Assembly (NCBI GenBank): GCA_965204715.1
Contig: OZ242009.1
Span: forward strand, 1,178,001 to 1,242,000
From: CATOSP01 sp965204715
GTDB taxonomy: Bacteria; Chloroflexota; Dehalococcoidia; Lucifugimonadales; UBA3495
DNA: 64,000 nt
Direction: 5' to 3'
Shown: positions 52,438 to 62,589 of the stretch, piece after piece
Layout: each line of letters opens with the position of its first letter
Position numbering within the stretch: the stretch's first letter is position 1
Translations under genes and position numbers: made by a program
The notes under the pieces: model-generated
The model's database searches: none
Seen by the model: only the letters and a program-made list of their open reading frames with translations
What the model was told of the DNA's origin: nothing

Positions 52438-52845
52438 ATGTTCCGGGTGGCATCGCTGGTAACCGGAATCCTCGGGTCCCTGTTCAACCTCGGGATAGGG
52501 TTGTTTCTCATTGTAGTGGCGCTGGCGGTCCGGGACGTGGCCGATGATCTTGGCCTGCTCGCGGACGCAACCGACCTGGACGAAATCGTCCTCTGGGTGC
52601 TCGTCGGCATAGGCGTCATTCTCCTGGTCATATCCGGGCTGGGAATCCTGGGGGCGTCGCTGGCCATGAAGAAGCCAGCCACCGCCCTGGTGTTTCTGCT
52701 GGTCGTGGCCGGCATCAACGCCTTGATCTTCATCTTGACCCTATTCGGAGGGGAATGGCTTCCCATCGTGCTGTACCTGATAGCAACAGGATTGCTGACG
52801 GCCTCGGCGGTATGCGCGTTCAGGGGCCGCGGGGAGATCCAGTAA
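52438..52845 (+). CDS. four-helix membrane protein (DUF4064-like)
   Basis: 135 residues from ATG 52438, nine bases after the previous gene. Four hydrophobic helices at about 5-30, 50-72, 78-98 and 105-127, with the N-terminal motif TGILGSLFNLGIG and an acidic loop after helix 1 (DVADDLGLLADATDLDE). This tetraspan layout resembles DUF4064 proteins. It probably forms an operon with the preceding small membrane protein. Function unknown. Confidence 0.65.
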   Translation: MFRVASLVTGILGSLFNLGIGLFLIVVALAVRDVADDLGLLADATDLDEIVLWVLVGIGVILLVISGLGILGASLAMKKPATALVFLLVVAGINALIFILTLFGGEWLPIVLYLIATGLLTASAVCAFRGRGEIQ

Positions 52846-52933
52846 GGTATCTGGACAGATGGTGCAAGTAGGGGAACCGCAGCCAGTTGGATTGCTGTGA
52901 CCCCGTTCTGGTCTGGAGTTTGATCACACTTGC

Positions 52934-53289
52934 ATGGTTACGTTCCTGCGGACTGCGGCGGCCCTGGCGCTGGGGACGGCGATTTTCGCCGGACTGCTCT
53001 TCCTCCTGGTGGCGGCCGGTTTCGCCCAGCGGCTGGAGAATCTCCGAGTTTACAAAGCTGCCGTCAGCGACACCGGCGCCTACACACGCATCTACGACGA
53101 GGTATTGCTGGACCAGGCGTTGATGGAACAGACCGCCAGGCTGCTGGGCGACATTGACGTCGCGGCCCGCGACGAGGCAGCGGCGGTCCTTCGGGAGGTC
53201 ATGCCGCCGGAATACCTGCGGGAGCAGGCCGAGGCCAACATCGACCGGTTCACCGGCTTCCTGCGGGGCGACCTGGACATCCACGTGGA
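52934..53289 (+). pseudogene. membrane-protein gene truncated by a duplication junction
   Basis: The frame from ATG 52934 gives a coherent N-terminus: a transmembrane helix (LALGTAIFAGLLFLLVAAG), then a helical outside region (YKAAVSDTGAYTRIYDEVLL, EAAAVLREVMPPEYLREQA, NIDRFTGFLRGDL). At about 53290, in HVDL, it passes without a break into sequence belonging to the giant adhesin, in a different frame. The original gene must have been longer; its 3' part was replaced. No family name is offered. Confidence 0.7.
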
Positions 53290-55412
53290 CCTACCACAAC
53301 AACGGTGTGAACGCCGTGTGGAACATCGGGAAGCTGGATTTCACCGAACACCGGCGGGTCAGGGGCCTGCCGGAGGGCGAGACCCTGACCATCCAAACCG
53401 AACCCAGGCGCGGCGACCCGTCGGTGGTCAACGCCCCGAACCAGCAGATAACCGCCCGCATCGAGAACACCCAGGACTACTGCGTCCGCATCAAGACCGG
53501 GGGCACCAGCCCCAGCAACGACCTGGAATGCACGGGGAGCCTGCCGGCGGGTTACACCGAGCACTCCGCCAGTTACTACGACTACCGGCAGAGGAACAAC
53601 CGGGCAACGCTGCCCGCCGACTGGAGCGGCGTCCCCTTCTCGGACACCCGCCTGACCGGCCTGGCCATCACCTCCGGGGGCAGCTACCAGGCAGGCGACG
53701 ACGTCGAGGCCACGGCCAGCTTCAGCCAGCCCGTCACCGTCGCCGGCCAGCCCCGGCTGCGGCTGCGCGTGGGCGAAGAGACCCGGGAGGCCGCCATGCA
53801 CTCCCACAGCGGCAGCGCCATGGTGTTCCGCTACCGGGTGCAGGAGGGCGACAGCGCGGCGGACGGCATCAGCATCCCGCCCAGCCCCTTCATCCTGCCC
53901 TCGGGCGCGGCAATCACGGGACCCGGCGGCGGCAGGGTATTGCTGTTATTCGCCGGAAGCCCCACGGTGTATCCCGCCGTCGCGGAAACGGTGCCCGGCT
54001 CCAGCGCCCCGGCGTGGTCCCCGGCCGCGGCCCTGGACACCGGGGTGGAGGGGGCGCGCTACCAGGACTTCGACGGGATGCGCCACTACTACCGCTGGAA
54101 TGCGAGCGCCCAGCGGTGGGAGATCGAGTTCCGCATCGCCGACGCCGGCCTGGAGGACCCGGACGAGAACCTGCTCCAGTGGCTCGTCCTGCGGACCAGC
54201 GGCTACTACGTGGCCCGGCCCCACATCTACGGTGCCGCCCAGGTGGAGATGAAGCCCTACCTGGGCGACTGGGGCTACGACCCGGAGCGCTACCAGCAGC
54301 AGCTCTGCACCGGGCTGAAGGCGGAGTTCAGCCCGGGCAAGACCCGTGGGCAGCGGCTGGAGGAGCTGAGGAACGTAAAGATAGAGTGGCTCGACACCAG
54401 TGACGACGGAGTCCGCCAGTCGCAGGGCGTGGAGTCCCTGCTGCGGAGCGCCCGGAGCACCGCCGCCGAGGCGACCTGCCCGGAGCCGCCCACGGGGGTG
54501 GTGACAATCCAGGGGCAGGCGTCCACCAGGGGGACCCTGGGCGCCGTGCTGTCGGACCCCAACGGCGTGAACGAGGACAGTGTCAACTGGCAGTGGAAGC
54601 GCTCCCCGGAGGGGACCAACGCCCAGAACGTGGGCTACACAGGCTTCAGCGACATCACCGGGGCCACCGGGCCGTCCTACGCTCCGGGGGATGATGACGC
54701 GGGCCGGTGGCTGCGGGTCAAGGCGAGCTACAGAGACGGCCGGCGGCAAACCCGGTCGGCCTGGGGCCAGGTCGCAGACCCGGTGCCCGGTGCCGCTGAT
54801 CAGCAGCAGCAACCGCAGCAACCGCAGCAACCGCAACCGCCGGCGGCGGTGGCTGACATCGCCCCGCAGACCGTGGCGGCGGACTGGCCGCTGATTCCCG
54901 ACGGCCTTGAATCCGGCGACAGCTTCCGCCTGCTGTTCGTGACCTCCACGAGCATGAAGGCGGAGTCCGCCGACATCGCCGGCTACAACAAGTTCGCGCA
55001 GGCCCGGGCGGCGGCCAACACCAACCTGGCGGACTTCAGCAGCCGGTTCCGCGCCCTGGTTTCCACGGCCGGCGTGAACATCAAGGACAACAGCGCCACC
55101 ACCGGGACGGGCGTCCCAATCCACTGGCTGGGCGGAGAGAAGGTCGCCGACGACTACGCCGATTTCTACGACCTGGGTTGGGACTCCGTCAGCGGCAAAA
55201 CCGAGACCGGCGGTTCCCACATCGGCCTGGTCTGGACCGGGAGCAACGGCAGGGGCGAGACGTCGCTGCGGAGCTACGCCGGAGCAGCCCAGGTGCGCAT
55301 GGGCGACCTGGGCGACGCCAAGCCTCTGTCGTCGCCCACGGCCAAAGCGTCCGGCGAGTCCTACCCCCTCTACGCCCTCTCGCCGGTCATCACCGTGGCC
55401 GAGCCGGAGTAG
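53290..55412 (+). pseudogene. 5'-truncated copy of the giant adhesin gene
   Basis: From about 53290 the sequence follows 41265-46276: DUF11 end, Cys part (NTQDYCVRIKTGG), SwmB-like domain, DFDGMRHYY block, Ig-like WQWKRSPEG domain and one WPLIP domain, ending ALSPVITVAEPE. It lacks a start, a signal peptide and the first 600 or so residues. The 2.9 kb between WPLIP copies A and B is also absent. Its WPLIP domain begins like copy A and continues like copy B, and the distance from GDSFRLLF to the stop is 497 bp, the same as in copy B. The open frame runs 752 codons, so a fragment could be translated, but it would not be exported. Confidence 0.8.
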
Positions 55413-55952
55413 CCGGAGAGCCGGGACCGGAGGCGACCAACGTCAGGAAGGGCCCGGACACAGACCCTTTCGGAAAGCGTCCGGGCCACGCTTGCAGGCA
55501 GCGACCCGGCGGCGGCGGTGGGGCCACCGGACACGGCTTCGCCGGCACCGGCTGAGAGAACCCGGGCATCCCCAGCGCGTTCAGGTGGCCGACGATGTCG
55601 GAGACCCGGAGGGGCGCCGTTAGCCCGCTGAGATACTCGAAGAAGCCCAAGCCCTGGGGCATTTCCCACAGTCCCCGGTGCTCCTCCAGGGTAAGGCCAG
55701 AGAGGTAAGGCCAGAGACGATGAAGTCGGGCCGCTGGCCGGCCTCGCCAGGAGCAGTGATCGCCCCGTAGCGGGCGCCGGTCAGTTCCCTGGCGCTGTCC
55801 ACCACGTCCTGTAGCACCTTGTCGAAGTCCAGACTCTCGTTGATGCGCCGGCTGGCCTGGCTCAGGCGGGAGAGGCGCTCCCGCAGGGCAGCGCTCTCCC
55901 TCTGCAGTTCGCCGGAATTCATACTGTTATTTTTGCTCCCTCCTGACCGCAA
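55390..55952 (-). pseudogene. N-terminal stub of the GAF hybrid kinase gene (copy 3), frameshifted
   Basis: From ATG 55952 the frame matches the kinase N-terminus (SGELQRESAALRERLSRL ... GARYGAITAPGEAGQRPDFIVSGL). It then shifts at a 14-bp tandem duplication (55690-55717) and continues in another frame as MPQGLGFFEYLSGLTAPLRVSDIVGHLNALG, ending in a proline run as in copy 2. All domains after GAF are missing. It converges on the truncated adhesin copy. Confidence 0.8.
55690..55717. repeat. 14-bp tandem duplication in the GAF stub
   Basis: GGTAAGGCCAGAGA occurs twice in a row. The other two copies of the gene have a single related unit, so this is a fresh duplication that shifts the frame by two bases. 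Confidence 0.9.
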
Positions 55953-56029
55953 GCCGCCACCGCCGGACCGAGTGGCTGTCTGCGGGTTCCACTCGGCGCT
56001 CCGGGTTCGTTCACGTGCAACCAGGAAAT

Positions 56030-56109
56030 GTTACCACACCGTTATTTCTCTGCGGTTACGATAATGTTATCATAATGGTCTTGACTGTAATGATAAAATG
56101 CAGACAATT
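56030..56109 (+). promoter_or_regulatory. GTTAY-box control region, copy 3, with promoter
   Basis: Half-sites GTTAC, GTTAT, GTTAC and GTTAT start at 56030, 56041, 56055 and 56066 (spacing 11, 14, 11); TTGACT is at 56081-56086 and ACAATT at 56104-56109 (17-bp spacing). The first two half-sites and their flanks (GTTACCACACCGTTATTTCTC) are identical to copy 1. Confidence 0.7.
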
Positions 56110-56376
56110 AACTGCGCTTGTTAACGGACTAACCATTGACTTAGACGCCTGAGTGTACCTTTTCAGCGACGAACAGCCAAACTGGATATGCCTTCAGTCA
56201 CTCTGGCGTCCCATACCGTGATGGTAATGCCGGAAAGTAGGGGGTGAGACAGTGTTCAGCAGCAGGTTGCCTTCCAGCCAGACCTTCCGGGGAATAACGA
56301 AGGTGTTCGCCGCCAAGCAGGCCGGAAACTCCAGCCGGCTTGATTCACCCCCCCTCGACTTTCAGGGGGCGCAACG

Positions 56377-59300
56377 GTGATGCGGGTCGCGCGGTTGAAC
56401 CGCTTACCAACCTGGCTGCTGGCGGCCCTGGCCCTGCCGGCCCTGCTGACGGCCTCCGTCGCCGCCGGCTGGCTGCTGCCGGCTGACTCCGCCCAGGCCC
56501 AGTCAGGTCAGAGCGTTCCGGCGGACTGGCCGCTGATCCCCAGAGGCATCGAGCCGGGCGACAGCTTCCGGCTGCTGTTCGTAACCTCCGCCACCCGCGA
56601 CGCTTCTTCCGCCGACATCGCCGACTACAACGCCCACGTACAGGGCGCGGCCAACGGCAACGCCAGCCTCAAGTCCTTCAAGAACAGTTTCACCGCCCTG
56701 ATTTCCACGGCCAGCGTGAACATCAAGGACAACAGCGCCACCACCGGGACGGGCGTCCCCGTCCACTGGCTTCGCGGCGATAAAGTCGCCGACGACTACG
56801 CCGACTTCTACGACCTGAGTTGGGATTCGGTCAGCGGCAAAACCGAGACCGGCGGTTCCTACACCGGCCTGGTCTGGACCGGGGGCAACGGGAGAGGGGA
56901 GACGTCGCTGCGGAGCTACGCCGGAGCCGCCCAGGTGCGCATGGCAGACCTGGGCGAAGCCAAGCCTCTGTCGTCGCCCACGACCAAGGCGTCCGGCGAG
57001 TCGTACCCCCTCTACGGCCTCTCGCCGGTGCTCACCGTGGCCGAGCCCGAGCCGGAACCCACACCCACACCAACACCGCAGCCGGCCAACAGCCCGCCCC
57101 AGTTCGACACCGACACGACCGACCGCAGCGTGGATGAGAACAGCGCGGATGGAACCAACGTGGGCGAACCGGTTACCGCCACCGACGCGGACGGCGACGC
57201 CCTGACCTATTCGATCACCGGCTCGGGCGCCTTCGCCATCAGGGAAAGCACCGGACAGATAACGGTGTCCGGCTCCCTGGACTACGAGACGCAGGCGAGC
57301 TACACCCTCACCGTAACCGCCACCGACCCGGAGGACGCGGCCGACACCATCGCCGTCACCGTCAACGTGGGCAACGTGGACGAGGCGGGAGCGGTGTCCC
57401 TGAGCGCCGACCCGCCCCAGGCGGGGTCGCCCCTGACCGCCACCCTGCTGGACCCGGACGGCGGCGTGAGCGGGGAGACCTGGAGCTGGGCGCGTTCCGC
57501 CGACCAGTCCACGTGGGAGACCATCGACGGCGCGACCGGGGCGGCCTACACCCCGTCCGATGACGATGCGGATTACCACCTGCGGGCCACCGCCAGTTAC
57601 ACCGACGGCCACGGTCCCGGCAAGACGGCCCGGGGCTCAACCGCCAACGCGGTGGCCGCCGCCCCGGCCACGCCGGAGCCGGAGCCGCCGGCCATCACCG
57701 CCGGACCGGCCATCGTCAGCAGCCCGGCCAGCGGCGACACCTACGGCAAGGACGAGGTCATCGTCGTGGCCGTGACCTTCAGCGAAGCCGTGACGGTTAC
57801 CGGCCAGCCCCAGGTGCGCCTGACCGTGGGCGAGCGCCAGCGCCGGGCGCGGTACGAGCGCACGGAGCAGGACGGCACGGTGCTGGTCTTCACCTACCAG
57901 GTCAAGAAAGTGGATGCCGACCCGGATGGGATCAGTATCGAGGCGAACCAAGTGCTGCTCCGGGGCGGGAGCGTCGCGGACGGCGACGGCAACGCCGCCA
58001 GCCTGAACCATGCTGCTCTGCCCGCCCAGTCGGGCCACAAGGTGGACGGCTCCCAGGAAGCAGCCGGAGAACAGCAGCAGTCGCCGCCGCCTTCCAACAG
58101 CCCGGCAGCTTTCGCCGGGGAGAACGCCGCCCTCAGCGTGGATGAGGACGCCGCGGTGGGCACCAACGTCGGCGGCGCCATTGTTGCCACCGACGCCGAC
58201 GGCGACACGTTGACCTACGCCCTCAGCGGCTCCGACGCCTTCGCCATCGGAGAAAGCTCCGGGCAGATTACCGTGCGGGCGGCGCTGGACCACGAGACCC
58301 AATCCAGCTACGCGCTGACCGTCACCGTCAGCGACGGCAAGAACACCGCCGGCGAGGCCGACAACACTGTGGACGACACCATCGCCGTCACCGTCAGCGT
58401 GGGCAACGCGGACGAGGCGGGGGTAGTGTCGCTGGAAGCGGAGCCGGACCCGCCCGAGACCGGGGGCAGTCTGACCGCCAGCCTGGCAGACCCGGACGGC
58501 GGCGTGAGCGGCCTGGCCTGGAGCTGGCAGCGCTCCGCCGACGGGAGCGCCTGGGATACCATCACCGGCGCAACCGGAGCGTCTTACACGCTGACCGCCG
58601 TTGACGGCGCCCACTACCTGCGGGCCACGGCCAGCTATGCCGACGCCCAGGGCGCCGGCAAGACGGCCCAGGCCGCGCTCGAGCAGCCGGTGTCAGCAGT
58701 TGCCGGGACCCAGGAGACGCAGACGCAGACACAGACACAGGGGCAGGCGCAGACCGGCTCGACGCCGTCCGGAGCCGCGTCCGGAACCACCATCTGGTTC
58801 GCCGAACTGACGGTGGACAAGGATGTCGACCTTTATGGCTGCAACAACGATGAGCCGGACCAGGACAACTGCTCAAGCTCCACTGTCTCAGCCATCACGG
58901 ACGATGACTTCACCTATGCCAACGTCGATTACACGGTCAAATTTATCCATTGGGATTCCTCCGGCAATAAACTCGAGATGGGATTCACTGGCGCAACAAC
59001 AGTTGCTCAAAACGACGTCATCAAAGAGGCCCTCACCGGGCTGAAGCTGTATGTGGACGGACAGGAGTTCGCCGTCGCAGATACCGTAACCACAGTAGCC
59101 GGCTTCAATTGGTTGTTCGACCCGGCCACGGACTGGGCCGACGACCAGACGGTGTCGTTGGAGCTGATCGAGCTTCCCCCCTTACCTCCTCATGACACCA
59201 TCTGGTCCGCCACGCTGACGGTGGACGAACACACCGTCCCTAACTTCGGTACTTCCTTCGGATGCGACGACCACGAAGATGAACTTAGCGACTGTGGAAC

Positions 59301-61869
59301 CGGACAGGGAGGAAGCGCCCTGACAGAAAACACCTTCACGTACCAAGGCCAAACCTATCGTGTGGACCAATTCTTTTGGAATACCCGCGCCAACGCGCTG
59401 TTCATGAAATTCTGGGGGGTTGTAAGCGACGATGATACCGCCGTCATCCAGACCTCGCTCGGTCAGTTGACACTGGTCGTGGACGGCACCCCAATTGCTG
59501 TAAGCGGCGGTAAAGTCGAATATTTAGGTCTCAACTGGGACTATGACCCGGCCACGAACTGGACCGACGGGCAAGAGGTTTCAGTGTCATTGGTCGAGTT
59601 CCACTCCCTCTGGTCCGCCGTGCTGACGGTGGATAGGGAAAATCAATATCGTGGCTGCGACAATACTGACACTGCCTTCGAAAACTGCTCAGACCCGACT
59701 GTCCTCGATGAGCTCAATTACTTCACCCATGCCGGCGTTGAATACACGATCGACAAAATCCTCTATAACTCCAGGAATAACACCCTTGGTATGTCATTCA
59801 GAGAACTTACCGGCGCCAAGGCCAGAGACGTCTTCAAATTGCTGACGCTGAATGTGGACGGTCAGCAGTTGGCCTTCAGCCATGACAAGAAGAGATCAAA
59901 TATCACCTGGGACTTCGAGCCGGCCACGAACTGGAAGGAAGGGCAGAAGGTTGCGCTGTCATTGACTTCGAACGCCGAGCCAGCCTGCGAGACCTCCGAG
60001 ACCGGGCCCACCCGCTGCTGGGTTCCCTACGACTGGGAGCTGCTTCCCAGTGGCGCCGGCCTGGAAGCGGAAGATAACTTCCGGCTGATGTTCATCACTT
60101 CCACAGGCCGCACGGCCACCGAAACGGGGATCGGACCGTACAACACCCATGTGCAGGGTATAGCGAGCTCCCCTTATGCGCGCTATGCGCTGAGGCCTCT
60201 CAAGGACCACTTCCGCGCCATGGTCAACACCCAGGAGGCGGCCGGCCGGCTGAGGCCCAACACCTGGACCCGCGCCGAGGATCCGGGCGCCGGGGACCCC
60301 ATCTACTGGACCAACGGCGACAAGGTCGCCGACAACTACGCCGACCTGTATGACGGGAGCTGGGACCACAACAGCGATGATAGCGCTAATGACAAGTGGG
60401 CCTCCAACGAGACCGGCAACGACGTCAGGGGTGGTTCGGATTTTGAGGTCTGGACCGGCTCGAAGCCCGACGGAGGGCATCTCCCGGGCTACGAGATGGG
60501 CCAAGACAACGTCGTATGGGGATCCCCGAACGTCACGGGCCGCGAACTGGGCGCAGCCAGCGCGGTGACCACGGGCACGGGCACGACCAAGACCGTGCAT
60601 CCAAAGGGGCCCGGCTTCCGTTCGCTTTACGCCATTTCGCCGGTGCTGACCGTGGGGGGCGATCCCCTTGCTCCGTCGCGGCCTACCGGACTGGTCGCGT
60701 ATGCGCGAGACGAAGGGATACGGTTGGAGTGGGATGCGCCGCAGGAGGGATATGGCTACATAGACAGGGCTCAGGTCCAGTACCGGCAGGGCAGTGACAG
60801 TTCATGGGGCGACTGGACCGATACGTTGGTTGATGATGAACAGGAGGACGTGACCGATCTAACCAACGGCATCAAGTACGAGTTCCGAGTGCGGCGAGTG
60901 GGCAAAAACGGAAGCTACAGCGCGCCGTCGGCGGCGGCGGAAGGTACCCCGCAGGCGACGCCGCCGGCCCCGAGGGATCTGGTCGCTAACTCCGCGGACA
61001 GTTCGGTGATCCTGCACTGGTGGCCCCCTGGAAACGAAGATATCGAAAAATACCAGTACCGCTGGAGCTACGGACCCCGGGCTAGCTGGGAGGGAGGATG
61101 GAGGAATATCCCGGAGAGCAATGATGAAACCTACGCTTACACGGTGGAGGGCCTGCTCCCTGTAGACTATTCTTTCTCGGTGCGCGCCGTCTCAAAAGAT
61201 CACGGCGCGGGTGATGCTACCAAGCGGGTTACCGCACGGGTCCAGGCGCCTGCGGCGGCTCCGGATGCAATAGAGGTGGATTACAACTGGGCACTGCTGC
61301 CCCGGGACGACCAGGGGGAGTGCCCAATAGAGCCGGGGGACAGCTTCCGCCTGTTGTTCGTCACCAAAGACACGACCAGGGCGGTCTCCACCAACATCAA
61401 CGATTACAACACGTTCGTTCAGAACCAGGCGGCTCAGAATAGCCACTTCTCTGGCGATACCATCAAGCTTGGGTTCCGCGCGATGATCTCCACCGCAGCG
61501 GTACATGCCCGCGACAACACCGCCGTCCCCGCCGGCGTAGAGAACCCGCCGGTGTACTGGGTCGGCGGCACCCAGCTGACCAGGTGCTGTCACGAACTGT
61601 ACAGAGAGTGGCCGGAAGGCACCCAGCCGCGGACCCAGGACGGGAAGACTACGGATGTCAACAGAGTCTGGACCGGCAGTACCTCGAAGGGATACACGTG
61701 GACGGCTTTCTTCCTCCACCGCTACGCCGGCGCAAAACACGTCATCACCGGCAACCCGTCCAGCGCCGACGATCCCATTATCGACTACGATGGCAACCCC
61801 CTTCTTGGTACTAAGAAGCTGCCCATCTATGGCATCTCCCCGGTCTTCATCAGGGGGCAAGCGCCGTAG
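56377..61869 (+). CDS. giant secreted modular adhesin-like protein
   Basis: 1830 residues from GTG 56377 (ATG follows at once). Order: signal peptide (about 1-44); WPLIP domain (45-222); cadherin (about 237-330); Ig-like (about 330-425); SwmB-like (about 430-565); cadherin (about 575-680); Ig-like (about 685-770); three 120-130-residue repeats with a paired-Cys motif (GCNNDEPDQDNCSS, GCDDHEDELSDCG, GCDNTDTAFENCS) at about 805-934, 941-1074 and 1076-1197; divergent WPLIP domain (about 1214-1426); two FN3 domains (about 1428-1524, 1527-1622); divergent WPLIP domain (1633-1830). No membrane anchor, so it is released or held non-covalently. It is the first gene right of control region 3. Its role is probably adhesion or a matrix scaffold. 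Confidence 0.88.
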   Translation: MMRVARLNRLPTWLLAALALPALLTASVAAGWLLPADSAQAQSGQSVPADWPLIPRGIEPGDSFRLLFVTSATRDASSADIADYNAHVQGAANGNASLKSFKNSFTALISTASVNIKDNSATTGTGVPVHWLRGDKVADDYADFYDLSWDSVSGKTETGGSYTGLVWTGGNGRGETSLRSYAGAAQVRMADLGEAKPLSSPTTKASGESYPLYGLSPVLTVAEPEPEPTPTPTPQPANSPPQFDTDTTDRSVDENSADGTNVGEPVTATDADGDALTYSITGSGAFAIRESTGQITVSGSLDYETQASYTLTVTATDPEDAADTIAVTVNVGNVDEAGAVSLSADPPQAGSPLTATLLDPDGGVSGETWSWARSADQSTWETIDGATGAAYTPSDDDADYHLRATASYTDGHGPGKTARGSTANAVAAAPATPEPEPPAITAGPAIVSSPASGDTYGKDEVIVVAVTFSEAVTVTGQPQVRLTVGERQRRARYERTEQDGTVLVFTYQVKKVDADPDGISIEANQVLLRGGSVADGDGNAASLNHAALPAQSGHKVDGSQEAAGEQQQSPPPSNSPAAFAGENAALSVDEDAAVGTNVGGAIVATDADGDTLTYALSGSDAFAIGESSGQITVRAALDHETQSSYALTVTVSDGKNTAGEADNTVDDTIAVTVSVGNADEAGVVSLEAEPDPPETGGSLTASLADPDGGVSGLAWSWQRSADGSAWDTITGATGASYTLTAVDGAHYLRATASYADAQGAGKTAQAALEQPVSAVAGTQETQTQTQTQGQAQTGSTPSGAASGTTIWFAELTVDKDVDLYGCNNDEPDQDNCSSSTVSAITDDDFTYANVDYTVKFIHWDSSGNKLEMGFTGATTVAQNDVIKEALTGLKLYVDGQEFAVADTVTTVAGFNWLFDPATDWADDQTVSLELIELPPLPPHDTIWSATLTVDEHTVPNFGTSFGCDDHEDELSDCGTGQGGSALTENTFTYQGQTYRVDQFFWNTRANALFMKFWGVVSDDDTAVIQTSLGQLTLVVDGTPIAVSGGKVEYLGLNWDYDPATNWTDGQEVSVSLVEFHSLWSAVLTVDRENQYRGCDNTDTAFENCSDPTVLDELNYFTHAGVEYTIDKILYNSRNNTLGMSFRELTGAKARDVFKLLTLNVDGQQLAFSHDKKRSNITWDFEPATNWKEGQKVALSLTSNAEPACETSETGPTRCWVPYDWELLPSGAGLEAEDNFRLMFITSTGRTATETGIGPYNTHVQGIASSPYARYALRPLKDHFRAMVNTQEAAGRLRPNTWTRAEDPGAGDPIYWTNGDKVADNYADLYDGSWDHNSDDSANDKWASNETGNDVRGGSDFEVWTGSKPDGGHLPGYEMGQDNVVWGSPNVTGRELGAASAVTTGTGTTKTVHPKGPGFRSLYAISPVLTVGGDPLAPSRPTGLVAYARDEGIRLEWDAPQEGYGYIDRAQVQYRQGSDSSWGDWTDTLVDDEQEDVTDLTNGIKYEFRVRRVGKNGSYSAPSAAAEGTPQATPPAPRDLVANSADSSVILHWWPPGNEDIEKYQYRWSYGPRASWEGGWRNIPESNDETYAYTVEGLLPVDYSFSVRAVSKDHGAGDATKRVTARVQAPAAAPDAIEVDYNWALLPRDDQGECPIEPGDSFRLLFVTKDTTRAVSTNINDYNTFVQNQAAQNSHFSGDTIKLGFRAMISTAAVHARDNTAVPAGVENPPVYWVGGTQLTRCCHELYREWPEGTQPRTQDGKTTDVNRVWTGSTSKGYTWTAFFLHRYAGAKHVITGNPSSADDPIIDYDGNPLLGTKKLPIYGISPVFIRGQAP

Positions 61870-62329
61870 TCGCAGCAGCAGCCCCGGCGCAACGTCCATT
61901 TCGCCCCGTGCGTGGAGGCCAAGGACCCGGACGGGGCGATTGCCATCCGCTGCATACCTTCGACTCGAACGACAAAGATTGGCCGGAATGAGGATAGCGG
62001 AGGGTTGGGGCAACAGTGCCCAGCCTCAGGGCCTGTGGCGGGTCGCTGCCCCCCGGCCCTTCTGCGAAGCCCTATCCCCGTCGTCCAGGGCACACCCGGT
62101 GTCGTTTTCCCCGAAGGCGAACCGGATGCTGGTACACCACGGCGGATACTCCGCCACCCGCCCTCCACTCACGGAAACCTCGTAGCTCCCGTCCTGGTTG
62201 CGGGAGACAACGAGGCCAACCGCTTCTACAGCGCCTACAACCGGGAACGGGCGGTCCTGAGGCATGGGGCGGTGGGCAACCAGGGCCAGGACAAGGTGGC
62301 TACGCCGTGGCCCTGATGATGGGAGCACG
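61870..62329. other. intergenic region without a supported gene
   Basis: Frames up to about 130 codons on both strands lack starts or domain patterns. Part of it may belong to the decayed surface-protein gene whose WPLIP remnant begins at 62330. Confidence 0.35.
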
Positions 62330-62560
62330 GTAACCGCCGCCGGCGTTTCGGGCACAACCAATCTACCACCTGGCAGGCTCGACGTTGACCCACGAGATGG
62401 TGGCCGACGAATACGCCGATTCTAGGACGGCAGTTGGGACAGGCCCCAATACGGACGTGATGAACTAGGCCGCCGGAAGCGCGCCGGCCTCGCCTGGACC
62501 GGCTCGGAGCCGGACGGGACCAGAAACGCCGGTATCGACGACGGCCCGTTGAAGAGAGCC
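62330..62560 (+). pseudogene. WPLIP-domain remnant
   Basis: In shifting frames the region reads IYHLAGSTLTHEMVADEYAD, then DGSWD and LAWTGSEPDGTR. These correspond to PIYWTNGDKVADNYAD, DGSWD and VWTGSKPDGG in the protein at 56377. A base is missing after EYAD. No signal peptide or start remains. Confidence 0.65.
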
Positions 62561-62589
62561 GCCGATGAGTCCCCCGGAGGGCCGCGCCG

